Shown here: in pieces, positions 1 to 7,646 of the stretch
How positions within the stretch are numbered: position 1 is the first letter of the stretch
How the letters are laid out: every line of letters starts with the position of its first letter
DNA from: Vampirovibrio sp041737375
GTDB taxonomy: Bacteria; Cyanobacteriota; Vampirovibrionia; Vampirovibrionales; Vampirovibrionaceae
Direction of reading: 5' to 3'
NCBI RefSeq assembly: GCF_041737375.1
Contig: NZ_JBGSRV010000006.1
Location: 134,088 to 198,087 of the forward strand
DNA: 64,000 nt
Notes under the pieces: generated by a model
The model's database searches: none
Told to the model about the DNA's origin: nothing
The model's input: only the letters and a program-made list of their open reading frames with translations
Position numbers and translations under genes: made by a program

Positions 1-1
1 A

Positions 2-448
2 AACGTGGAATTTGATTTGGCCAGCTTTCCTACCCCTTGGTCATTTCAGCCTTTTACGTTTAGCCAGCAAAGCAAAGAATATACGTTTAAGCACTTTCAA
101 GCCAGTAAAATTCCGGGTTTTGTCGTTCGATTGCCTGAAGACAAAGACGGAAAACCGGATTTTCTGGTAGTCAGCCGGATTTGCCCTCACATGGGCTGTG
201 TGTTTAACTTTTTGCCGGATCCTGCGGAGGCAGCGGCTTATAACTATCCTTCCGCCAACAATCCTTTATTCGCTTGTCCTTGCCACTTGAGCGTTTACGA
301 TCCGCTTCAGTCTCAGGATGTGAGCGGTAAGTTATTGGCCGGAAAAGTGGTGAGTGGGCCTGCTCCTCGTCCGCCCAGACAGTTTCAGTTCGATATGGTA
401 GGCTCCAAGCTGGTTATTACCACGCTTGAGGCAGGAGGTATCGCCTAA
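2..448 (+). CDS. petC: Rieske [2Fe-2S] protein, probably 5' partial
   Basis: Rieske iron-sulfur subunit of a cytochrome bc/b6f-type complex, which passes electrons from quinol to a downstream carrier. Both cluster-binding boxes are visible: CPHMGC near residue 60 and CPCHLSVYDP near residue 91, giving the two Cys and two His ligands. The usual N-terminal membrane anchor is absent. A GTG at position 5 could start a 147-residue protein, but the frame is open to the window edge, so I think the true start is upstream. The stop is directly followed by the ATG of the cytochrome b gene, which suggests translational coupling. The family call is firm; the start is uncertain. Confidence 0.9.
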   Translation, partial: NVEFDLASFPTPWSFQPFTFSQQSKEYTFKHFQASKIPGFVVRLPEDKDGKPDFLVVSRICPHMGCVFNFLPDPAEAAAYNYPSANNPLFACPCHLSVYDPLQSQDVSGKLLAGKVVSGPAPRPPRQFQFDMVGSKLVITTLEAGGIA

Positions 449-1951
449 ATGGTAGCCACAAATTCTTTTGACCCCAAAGCACTCCCTGCTCAAGCCGTTA
501 ATTGGCTGAAAGAGCGGGTTCAGAAAATCGATCTTTTTGATGAAACCAAAGTCGATTTACAAGCACAGTCTCCCTGGTACCAGTTGGGCGCCTTGTATTA
601 CTTGTGCTGGGTTTTGGTTCTCATTACGGGCGTTATTCTGGTTGCTATCTATCTACCGACCACCGCTCAGGCTTTTAACTCGGTGGATATTATCTCTCAC
701 AACGCCTGGGGTTCTATTTTAAGGGGAATGCATAAGTATAGTGGCGACGCCATGATTATCGCCGCTACCCTTCGGGTCTACCGCATGTGGTTTACGGCTG
801 AATACAAAAATAAGGGTGAGTTAACTTTTATTTTGGGTATTTTGTTGTTGGTTATAGCCATGTATTCAGGCTTGAGTGGGTATTTGCTGATTTGGAACCA
901 GCGGGCTTTTTGGGCCACTAAGGTTTTCGCTACATTCCCCACCTACCTGGACATTACACCCGCTAACTGGACCTGGCCTTGGGATTTTGCCAATTACAAG
1001 GGTTCCTGGTTTATTCCCAACGCGGTTGGGGCGGTTACCCAGTTAATTGGTAATTTAACCCATCAAGGGTTCAGCACCTCTCAAATTTTAATGGGAGGAA
1101 GTTCTATTGGTCAGGCTACCATGACCCGTTTTTACTCTCTGCACTTCGCATTATCTTTAATTTTGCTGGTGATTTCTGAAATTTATTTCTACAAAAATCG
1201 TTTGAAGCGCATCAACCTCAAAAAACCTTTGGTGCTTCTGGTGATTGCCATGTTGGTTGTAACCGCCATTATTTTCCCCGCGGAATCTGGTACGCGCGCC
1301 AACCCTGAAGTAACCCCTCTGCCTATTTTGTCAGACTGGTACTTCCTGGCCTTATACCAATTGCTGAAATACATGGATCCTTACTGGGCCACACTTTGGA
1401 CTTTGGGTATTCCTTTTGTAACCATTGGTTTGACTTTTTTAGATTTTGGTCCTGAGCGCAACTGGTTGAAGCGCCCATTGTTTACAACCATTGGCATTAT
1501 GGCGGCCATTGAGTTTATGGTGTTCTCCATGTTGATTATCGCCAACATGGCTAACATTGAAACGGATCCGCCTTACTGGTTTGGCCATTTGATTTTGATG
1601 ATCACTATTGGACAGTTCTGGCATTGGAGCATGTATAAACAACGTCTTCCAATGACTGTGTGGATGTTATTTAACCTGGCTGCCAGTACGTTTTATCTCT
1701 TTTTCTGGCACTTGGTGGTGGAAAACTCCAAGCTGGCTGGCGCTTTTGGTGGTCACAGCATGATTGCCTGGTTTGAAATGATGTTCCATGGTGCTGCTGT
1801 GGGTATTGATTTCACCAACCTGTACTGGAATCTGCTGTGGTTTGGCTATTCCATCGCACAGATTCTGTTGGCTGCCTTCTTGTTTTGGGTAGACCGGGCT
1901 CGTCGTGATGAACGCGCAGGCACCTTGCAACCTGAAGGAGTGACTGCTTAA
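449..1951 (+). CDS. Cytochrome b (b6 plus subunit IV-like), haem bH ligands missing
   Basis: A 500-residue polytopic cytochrome b, the quinol-oxidising core partner of the Rieske protein just upstream. Helix B carries His95 but has Arg109 where the second ligand (14 residues on) is expected. Helix D carries His232 but has Tyr246/Phe247 where the partner should be. So the two haem bL ligands are kept and both bH ligands are lost. The quinol-site motif, PEWY in most relatives, reads SDWY at about residues 295-298. The protein is longer than b6 alone and has extra C-terminal membrane helices, as in one-piece cytochrome b. It overlaps the next gene by one base. The family is certain; single-haem function is inferred. 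Confidence 0.9.
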   Translation: MVATNSFDPKALPAQAVNWLKERVQKIDLFDETKVDLQAQSPWYQLGALYYLCWVLVLITGVILVAIYLPTTAQAFNSVDIISHNAWGSILRGMHKYSGDAMIIAATLRVYRMWFTAEYKNKGELTFILGILLLVIAMYSGLSGYLLIWNQRAFWATKVFATFPTYLDITPANWTWPWDFANYKGSWFIPNAVGAVTQLIGNLTHQGFSTSQILMGGSSIGQATMTRFYSLHFALSLILLVISEIYFYKNRLKRINLKKPLVLLVIAMLVVTAIIFPAESGTRANPEVTPLPILSDWYFLALYQLLKYMDPYWATLWTLGIPFVTIGLTFLDFGPERNWLKRPLFTTIGIMAAIEFMVFSMLIIANMANIETDPPYWFGHLILMITIGQFWHWSMYKQRLPMTVWMLFNLAASTFYLFFWHLVVENSKLAGAFGGHSMIAWFEMMFHGAAVGIDFTNLYWNLLWFGYSIAQILLAAFLFWVDRARRDERAGTLQPEGVTA

Positions 1952-2277
1952 TGCCAACCACTTTTTCTAAAAGTGATAGGGAGAAGCCTTTAAATCGGCC
2001 AATGTGGTGGTTTTTCTTTCTAATCGCTACGGTTGCTGCATCGTTTGGCTTCAGGACATTTGGGGCTTTTACCTTGCGTCCGAATCTTTTGAACGCTTTT
2101 GTCTGGGCATTGGTAATGGTGCTATTGTTTGTTTCCATTGCGGTATTGGCTTACGACAGCTACGTTCATGAAAAAGGAAAAGGCAATGTGCAGAAGCCAG
2201 TCAGACTTTTTGAATGGATGATTCGGCGTGGTTTTTTGCTGAGCGTTCGTGCTGAAGATAAAGGAATTACACAATGA
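1951..2277 (+). CDS. Small membrane protein of the cytochrome b operon
   Basis: A 108-residue protein with two predicted membrane helices (about residues 19-36 and 48-68) followed by a basic, soluble tail of about 40 residues. I recognise no family. Its start codon overlaps the cytochrome b stop, and its own stop overlaps the next start by four bases, so it is translationally coupled on both sides. That placement suggests an accessory subunit or assembly factor of the Rieske/cytochrome b complex. Confidence 0.75.
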   Translation: MPTTFSKSDREKPLNRPMWWFFFLIATVAASFGFRTFGAFTLRPNLLNAFVWALVMVLLFVSIAVLAYDSYVHEKGKGNVQKPVRLFEWMIRRGFLLSVRAEDKGITQ

Positions 2278-2585
2278 ATGTGTTGAAACGTTATTGGAGA
2301 GACCTGGCCGCTCTGCTGATTGCGGTTGTTTCTTTGGCTGGCCTATGGGTCATGTTTAGTGCCGAAGGTAGCATTTGGCTGGTTAAATTTGTTAATGGCA
2401 AACCCCAAGAGCTTTTGGAGCCGGTTGCCATATTGACTCAGTACAATAAAGTCATTCTTCCCAACCTGCAAAAGTATAGTTGGGCCATTGGCCTGACTTT
2501 ATTTGCGGTCAGCGTTTCCTATATTTTGCTCGGCTCGCAAGATGAAATCTATACTGCACTGGATGAGCCGAATTCCAAGAAATAG
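2274..2585 (+). CDS. Small membrane protein of the cytochrome b operon
   Basis: A 103-residue protein with an N-terminal membrane helix (about residues 10-29), an intervening segment of about 35 residues likely outside the membrane, and a second helix (about 70-88). No family is recognised. The start overlaps the previous gene in an ATGA. Its size and two-helix hairpin topology match its upstream neighbour without obvious sequence similarity. It is likely another accessory subunit of the same complex. Confidence 0.72.
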   Translation: MNVLKRYWRDLAALLIAVVSLAGLWVMFSAEGSIWLVKFVNGKPQELLEPVAILTQYNKVILPNLQKYSWAIGLTLFAVSVSYILLGSQDEIYTALDEPNSKK

Positions 2586-2609
2586 ACGAGCTAAAAAGGA
2601 GCCAAGCCC

Positions 2610-3755
2610 GTGTATACCGAACCGTTACAAAAAGCGACTTTGTGGTTAGAAAAGGGTTTAAATGACCTTTTTTCCCAAAAATATAACCCTTTCTATTATC
2701 ACGGAGCGTTACCCAACTTTTTTATCTGGGCTTTGTTTATATCCGGATTGCTTTTGTTTGCTTATTACCAGCCAACACTTGCCACCGCTTACGCCTCTGT
2801 CCGATACATTACTTTTGAGCTTCCTTTTGGGAACCTCTTTCGTTCTATTCACCGGTACGCCAGTGACGGGATGATGATTTTCGTCATGCTACACATGTTC
2901 AGGGTTTGGTTCACCGATCGCTACCGGGAATACCGCATTGTGCCTTGGGTGACTGGTGTGGTTTTGTTAATCATTACCTTTACCATTGGTTTAACTGGCT
3001 ATCTGCTAATTTGGGACCAAGAAGCTGTTACCCTTGCCAATATGACCTTTAACCTGGTGAGCAAGACCCCTTTAATTGGCAGCGCGGTGGCCGAGTTTTT
3101 AATTGCCGGTAAAATGATTACCGATTACACGCTGACCCGGATGATGTTTTTGCACTTGGGCATTCCCTTGTTCATGATGTTTATGTTGTGGTTACACTAC
3201 CTGCGTATTACACGGCCGGTTTCAGAGCCTCCTTTGGCTTTGGTGGTTATGCTGTCGGGTGTTTTGTTTCTTTTTTCAGCGGCCTTTCCGGTTAGTTTGC
3301 AAATACTGAACGCCAATGACCCTTTGGCGACCCCTTCCTTAACCTCTGTCAGCTCTGTGATGAATTTTGATTTGTTGTACGCTTGGCCCCAGTATCTGGC
3401 CGCTCAACAAGTGGATCCTTTGCTGGTTGTGCTTTTGGTGTTGGCTGTTCCGGTCGGGTTGCTTATTTTGCCTTATTTGCAAAAGAAAGCCTTGCGTGAT
3501 CAGTTTGCAACCGTTGTTCGTGAGAATTGCACGGGTTGCTCGCTTTGCTATAACGATTGCCCTTATGAGGCCATTGAAATGGTTGATCGTGGCAACGATG
3601 GCACACGTTTCAAGCGGCTGGCCGTTGTGGATCCGGGTCGTTGCGCAAACTGTGGCCTGTGTGTTGGTGCTTGCGCCTTTAAGGCTATTGAAATCCCCCG
3701 GCGCGAAACCAACAACGTGTTAGCTGAAATCGAAGCCGCTTTGACCACTTCTTAA
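2610..3755 (+). CDS. Cytochrome b N-terminal domain fused to 2[4Fe-4S] ferredoxin
   Basis: A 381-residue fusion. Residues 1-290 form a four-helix cytochrome b domain with all four haem ligands in place: His81 and His95 in helix B, His182 and His196 in helix D. After a further membrane segment, the C-terminus (about 305-365) is a bacterial ferredoxin-like domain with two CxxCxxC...CP-type motifs (CTGCSLCYNDCP and CANCGLCVGACA) for two [4Fe-4S] clusters. The start is GTG, preceded by AAGGAG. The architecture suggests electron transfer between the quinone pool or membrane haems and a soluble iron-sulfur partner, perhaps the MvhD-like protein encoded next. The direction of electron flow cannot be told from sequence. 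Confidence 0.9.
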   Translation: MYTEPLQKATLWLEKGLNDLFSQKYNPFYYHGALPNFFIWALFISGLLLFAYYQPTLATAYASVRYITFELPFGNLFRSIHRYASDGMMIFVMLHMFRVWFTDRYREYRIVPWVTGVVLLIITFTIGLTGYLLIWDQEAVTLANMTFNLVSKTPLIGSAVAEFLIAGKMITDYTLTRMMFLHLGIPLFMMFMLWLHYLRITRPVSEPPLALVVMLSGVLFLFSAAFPVSLQILNANDPLATPSLTSVSSVMNFDLLYAWPQYLAAQQVDPLLVVLLVLAVPVGLLILPYLQKKALRDQFATVVRENCTGCSLCYNDCPYEAIEMVDRGNDGTRFKRLAVVDPGRCANCGLCVGACAFKAIEIPRRETNNVLAEIEAALTTS

Positions 3756-3770
3756 GAAGGAAAAAGAGTG

Positions 3771-4199
3771 ATGACTACTGACAATACAAAACTAATCGGC
3801 CTGGTCTGCGAGCGAAGCGTGGATTTTGAAGGCAAGCTTGATGAACAAGGCAACATGACCGATCATCCTTCTGTCAAAATTATCCGGGTACCTTGTAGCG
3901 GTCAAATCCAGCCCATCATGCTGGAAACCGCGTTAAAAAACGGGGCCAGTGGTACGTTTGCATTGGGCTGCCGGATGGGTGATTGCCACTACCGTGAAGG
4001 CAATAAGTTTTGCCGCGATCGGCTGGTGGGCAAGCGCATGCCTAAGCTTAAGCCCAGCGTAGACAAGCGCAGAGTTCAAGGCTATTGGCTTTCTGCGGTT
4101 GAGTACGACAAATTAAGCGAAATGGTTGGTCAATTTGTAGAGGATTGCAAAGCATTGCCAGCTCCTGAAGTTAAATCGACCGCTAAGGCAGCGAAGTAA
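3771..4199 (+). CDS. MvhD/FlpD-like hydrogenase/heterodisulfide reductase iron-sulfur subunit
   Basis: A soluble protein of about 142 residues, similar to the delta subunit MvhD/FlpD that links hydrogenases or formate dehydrogenases to heterodisulfide reductase. Visible family features are the PCSG motif near residue 42, GCRMGDCHYREGN near residues 65-77, and the closing region with a WLSAVE-type motif. The first cysteine pair of the family [2Fe-2S] site is reduced to one Cys (LVCERS). ATG at 3771 follows AAGG by ten bases; a GTG at 3768 is possible. It sits directly after the cytochrome b-ferredoxin fusion, so the ferredoxin domain is the probable electron partner. No HdrA or hydrogenase gene is in the window. 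Confidence 0.85.
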   Translation: MTTDNTKLIGLVCERSVDFEGKLDEQGNMTDHPSVKIIRVPCSGQIQPIMLETALKNGASGTFALGCRMGDCHYREGNKFCRDRLVGKRMPKLKPSVDKRRVQGYWLSAVEYDKLSEMVGQFVEDCKALPAPEVKSTAKAAK

Positions 4200-4212
4200 G
4201 GCATAGGAAGAG

Positions 4213-4329
4213 ATGGATATGGAAGAACGCAAGGATATTACGCTTTTCATCAAATATGTCTGGTTTTTTCTCTTTTACTTCGCTTTGATCTTATTGATCG
4301 CCAGCTTTGGTATCATTGCAGAGAGCTAG
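4213..4329 (+). CDS. 38-residue single-pass membrane protein
   Basis: Short reading frame between two operon genes. It begins MDMEERKDI, followed by one strongly hydrophobic segment (about residues 13-34) rich in Phe and Leu, and ends before a TAG. AGGAAGAG lies just before the ATG, giving a plausible ribosome-binding site. Small single-helix subunits are common in cytochrome bc and b6f complexes, so it may be a structural subunit. The call rests on spacing, ribosome-binding site and hydrophobicity only. Confidence 0.6.
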   Translation: MDMEERKDITLFIKYVWFFLFYFALILLIASFGIIAES

Positions 4330-4345
4330 ATAGGAGAAGAAGCGT

Positions 4346-4810
4346 ATGTCTAATCATCCAGACCCGCATGAAGGCCATCATTTTGATGTGACTAACGCTG
4401 AAGGGCGTTTTCATTGGTTTTTTAAAGAGTTTTGGCCCATTATTTTGCCGGGCTCGTGCTTTTTGCTTTTGTGCGCCATTCCATTAACCCTGTCCGGGAT
4501 GCTGCACAATTATTTTAGTGCCTCCGATGTTGTGTGGGGCGGCTATGGACTTTTATTGATTGCAGAATTCCTGGTGGCGATTGTCATTGTTTGTTTGTTG
4601 CCCCATTTACTCGGTGTTTATATGTTGCTGTTGGCCATTTACGGGCTGGTGCTTGCTGAAAACGGCAATGCCTGGAAGGTGGGCTTTATTAGCGACGGGC
4701 ATAACACCTGGATGATTAGCAGCATTGCGATTTTGTTTTTAACTTATCTGGCAATCGGAAATCTGGTTTTCCTGAATTCTTTGCGTAATCAAAGAAAAAG
4801 TCGCTTGTAA
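4346..4810 (+). CDS. Four-helix membrane protein, end of cytochrome b operon
   Basis: A 154-residue protein with a His-rich soluble N-terminus (SNHPDPHEGHHFD) and about four predicted membrane helices (about residues 34-55, 64-86, 88-104 and 122-145). ATG is preceded by TAGGAGAAG. No family is recognised. The His/Asp-rich N-terminus could bind metal, though there is no conserved motif to support that. It is the last gene in the same direction before rpsP, and 74 bases separate it from that gene. Confidence 0.7.
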   Translation: MSNHPDPHEGHHFDVTNAEGRFHWFFKEFWPIILPGSCFLLLCAIPLTLSGMLHNYFSASDVVWGGYGLLLIAEFLVAIVIVCLLPHLLGVYMLLLAIYGLVLAENGNAWKVGFISDGHNTWMISSIAILFLTYLAIGNLVFLNSLRNQRKSRL

Positions 4811-4884
4811 GCGCAATTATTTTTGTGCTACAAAGGTACCTTAATCTGTGTGTCCATGTGAAAAACTAGGAGATTCCCCTTTCT

Positions 4885-5199
4885 ATGGTTAAGATTCGTT
4901 TGAAGCGTCAAGGCCGCAAACACCGTCCGTTTTACCGGATCGTGGTTACCGATATTCGCAATCGTCGCGATGGTGCGCCTTTGTCTGAGTTGGGGTACTA
5001 CAATCCAATCTCCAAAGAATTAAAACTGGACAAGCAAGCTGCTTTGGACTGGATTAGCAAAGGCGCTCAGCCTAGTGATACCGCTAAAAAGCTGATTGAA
5101 AAAGCTGATGAAGGTGGAAACCTGATTAAGCTTGAGTCAGTTAAGCGGGACAAGCTTTCTAAGAAAGCGGCTGAAAAAGCGAAAGCTACCGCCGAGTAG
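4885..5199 (+). CDS. rpsP: 30S ribosomal protein S16
   Basis: A small-subunit ribosomal protein with the unmistakable S16 N-terminus (MVKIRLKRQGRKHRPFYRIV) and the GYYNP segment. It is 104 residues, slightly longer than many S16 proteins because of a Lys/Ala-rich tail. AGGAG lies about ten bases before the ATG. A rho-independent terminator follows. Whether it is co-transcribed with the upstream respiratory operon is unclear; the 74-base gap could hold its own promoter. Confidence 0.97.
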   Translation: MVKIRLKRQGRKHRPFYRIVVTDIRNRRDGAPLSELGYYNPISKELKLDKQAALDWISKGAQPSDTAKKLIEKADEGGNLIKLESVKRDKLSKKAAEKAKATAE

Positions 5200-5226
5200 T
5201 TTTTGCTGCCATCAATCTCGATCATT

Positions 5227-5256
5227 AAAAGAGGCCTAACAACAGGCCTCTTTTTT
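5227..5256 (+). terminator. Rho-independent terminator after rpsP
   Basis: Perfect stem GAGGCCT/AGGCCTC (5231-5237 with 5244-5250), six-base loop, followed by TTTTTT and preceded by AAAA, so it may work in both directions. It separates rpsP from the convergent minus-strand gene ending at 5295. Confidence 0.92.
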
Positions 5257-5294
5257 AATGGGAGTTACAACTTTTGCTTAACTAGCAAACTAAA

Positions 5295-6203
5295 TTAGTT
5301 GCCCAGGCTGACGTTTTTTGGGCTTGACTGGTCCAAAGCGGCAATGGCGGTAGGGCCTACCACTCCACTTAAGGCGGATCGGTTGCTGCTCAGGGCCTGC
5401 TCGGCATTCTGAACCTCCTGACGGGCTGATTCCATCAGGGATTGCATTAAGGGCTTCAGGGCCTCGGTATCTTTGGTGCTTTTTAATTCGGCCTGCTCGC
5501 CGTACTTCAGCATGGTGCTTTGTGCTTCTTGAGCCAGGCTAAGTCTTTCTTTAGAGTGTTTGTAATTGTAGTACAGGGTGATCAGCTGATTCTGCAGCTC
5601 TTCTACTTCTTTGGCCAAAATCACCATATCGGCGTCAGTCACTCTGGCCAGCGCAGAATCGGTGGGGTTGCCACTCATCAAATCCTGAATCATGCCTGAA
5701 CCAATCAATCCGGCAGGCGTTCCGGTCCACATACTGCCCGCTACACCGCCCAGATGGACCAGACTGCCCAGCATTCGTTTGGAAAAGTTATCGCCTTCCA
5801 CAGGCTTACCGGTTGCGTCCCTGCGGGACAGTTTTTCAATGGCGTAGCGAATGGTTCCGCTGCGCTCTACCGCCGCTTCCCAAAGCATGCCGATGTCAGT
5901 TAGCGCAAGTTCTTCCTCGTCCCGGACTTCGTTGTAGATGGTTTTGTCTTCTTGCTCCATATTCTCCGCAAGCTGGTTCATGTTTTTACGGGTTTCGGGG
6001 TCCAGCTTTTTGGCGACTTCGTTAATTTCTTTTTTGGCCGCTTCATCTAAAATGGGCTTGGGTTCAACGGCATGCGTTTTTGAAGATTTGGCGGAAGCTG
6101 CCGCTGGCTTGGCTTTGCCTTGTGCCAAAGCACTAAACGGCAGGCTGATGGCGGTTACCAGTATCAAACTCAGGGCCAAAACCTGTTGGTTGGTTTTTTT
6201 CAT
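5295..6203 (-). CDS. Secreted helical protein, paralogue of the upstream gene
   Basis: A 302-residue protein with a signal peptide (MKKTNQQVLALSLILVTAIS, cleavage probably after ALA near residue 27). The mature part is mostly helical: a charged Glu/Lys-rich segment, a central hydrophobic Gly/Met-rich stretch (about 150-180), then a long amphipathic helical region. It shares the pattern LWEAAVERSGTIRYAIEKLS, the hydrophobic middle and the LITLYYNYKHS segment with the next gene. Its ATG overlaps that gene's stop by four bases, so they form an operon. The long helices recall TolC-type periplasmic proteins, but I cannot assign a family. Confidence 0.8.
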   Translation of the reverse strand: MKKTNQQVLALSLILVTAISLPFSALAQGKAKPAAASAKSSKTHAVEPKPILDEAAKKEINEVAKKLDPETRKNMNQLAENMEQEDKTIYNEVRDEEELALTDIGMLWEAAVERSGTIRYAIEKLSRRDATGKPVEGDNFSKRMLGSLVHLGGVAGSMWTGTPAGLIGSGMIQDLMSGNPTDSALARVTDADMVILAKEVEELQNQLITLYYNYKHSKERLSLAQEAQSTMLKYGEQAELKSTKDTEALKPLMQSLMESARQEVQNAEQALSSNRSALSGVVGPTAIAALDQSSPKNVSLGN

Positions 6204-7459
6204 TGAAACGGGTTCTCCGGGTTTTCTGGCCCTGCGTTGTGGGTAGCCTGTGAAATATTGAGCGGCTCAATGTGTCTGCTTTCTTGCAGGTGAGGGCCGA
6301 TTTCCATGGGCTGTGGCAGTTCGTATTTTTTGAAATTTTTGTTGTTCTGCACGGTCTTTTTCGGCGTCTTAATCTTGGCGGGCGGAAGTTCCGGGCCAAC
6401 CATTTCCGTGATTCTGGCGGTGTTGTGGGGTGCGGCGGTTTCAATGGGCAAGGGGCCTACCAAATCCTCGGATCCAGAGCGGTTGTTGGTCGGCGCGGCG
6501 CTTGCTGTGCTGGTGTTTTCAGAGACATGGACGGCTAACTCCAGTCGGTTAACAGCTTCGGGTCCAGCCAGCCGCTCCAGTTGCACACGGTTTAATTTTG
6601 CTTTTTGCCGCAAGGCCGTTTCACTGAGAACCGACTGATAGTAGGCGGCTCCTGAGGCCATAATGGCCAAATCGTTTTTGGAGGATAGGGCTTTGGCGTA
6701 AATGGCGTTGTTTTTAACGGTCACTTGATGGCTTTGGGCCAGATTTTGCAAGGTATTTTTGTAATCCTGATAGCTGTGTATCAGTCGCAGTTTCAGTTCA
6801 TCAATGAGGCTGGCCAGCTGAATTTGCTCTGTAGCGGACAGGCTGCCTACATTGACCTGGGTTTTACCATTCACCATATTTTGCAAGGCGTTCCCCATGG
6901 CCATACTGCCCATGTTTTGGTATACGCTGGCGCCGGGTAACATGGCGGGAACCATGGTGGCTCCTGAAATCAGCATATTCAGGGTTTTGGTCATAAACCG
7001 GCTGGATTGCTTGGTTTGTAGATCGCTGGGGGTGGCCAGTTTTTCCAAAGAGAAGCGAATGACCGGATTTTTCTGGATAGTGGCTTCCCACAGAGATTCC
7101 AAATCGGCTTCATCTACCCTTCTCTGGATTTCCAGCAAGTTTTCCAGTTGATCGGTTTTAATGTGTACGCTTAAGTCTGTATTGAGCTTTTCTATTTTGG
7201 GTGAGGCTTGTAAAACCGGGCTTTGAACGGCGGACAAGGCCACAGGCTCCAGTAAGTCCTCACTGCCTGACTCCACGCTTTCAACCAGCTTGGCGTTAAT
7301 ACTGGCCACGGGGGGTAAAAAATCTCGCTCTACCAAGCCTTTTTGGGCAGGATTTGCCGCAAAGCTACTATTAACTTGAGTAAACAGAATGCTGGCCGCC
7401 AAAACGACTCCCATCCATGATTTAACAGGCGAGGTGGCTGGTGCAGTCGTTTTACTCAT
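6200..7459 (-). CDS. Secreted helical protein, first of a tandem paralogous pair
   Basis: A 419-residue protein with an N-terminal signal segment (about residues 15-34, ending SSFA). The core (about 120-290) parallels the downstream gene: LESLWEATIQKNPVIRFSLEKLA, a Gly/Met-rich hydrophobic stretch around 160-185, and LIDELKLRLIHSYQDYKNT. It then has a low-complexity Pro/Thr/Asn-rich C-terminal tail that the shorter paralogue lacks. A TolC-like periplasmic or envelope role is possible, but the sequence does not prove it. It is the leading gene of the pair. Confidence 0.8.
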   Translation of the reverse strand: MSKTTAPATSPVKSWMGVVLAASILFTQVNSSFAANPAQKGLVERDFLPPVASINAKLVESVESGSEDLLEPVALSAVQSPVLQASPKIEKLNTDLSVHIKTDQLENLLEIQRRVDEADLESLWEATIQKNPVIRFSLEKLATPSDLQTKQSSRFMTKTLNMLISGATMVPAMLPGASVYQNMGSMAMGNALQNMVNGKTQVNVGSLSATEQIQLASLIDELKLRLIHSYQDYKNTLQNLAQSHQVTVKNNAIYAKALSSKNDLAIMASGAAYYQSVLSETALRQKAKLNRVQLERLAGPEAVNRLELAVHVSENTSTASAAPTNNRSGSEDLVGPLPIETAAPHNTARITEMVGPELPPAKIKTPKKTVQNNKNFKKYELPQPMEIGPHLQESRHIEPLNISQATHNAGPENPENPFQ

Positions 7460-7646
7460 CGCGCGATTGGCCTTGTATTTCAGGGGTGCTGGATCCGAAT
7501 CTGAATAAAGATATTATCCCAATAAAACCGGCCAACGGCGACCGATTTCTGAGAGGCTCTATATTCTTCGTAAAAATTAACAAGCCCCTGCTTGTTGAAC
7601 GTGCGTTTTGTGAGTTAGGACGGGGATTTGGTCAATGGGTTCCCAC

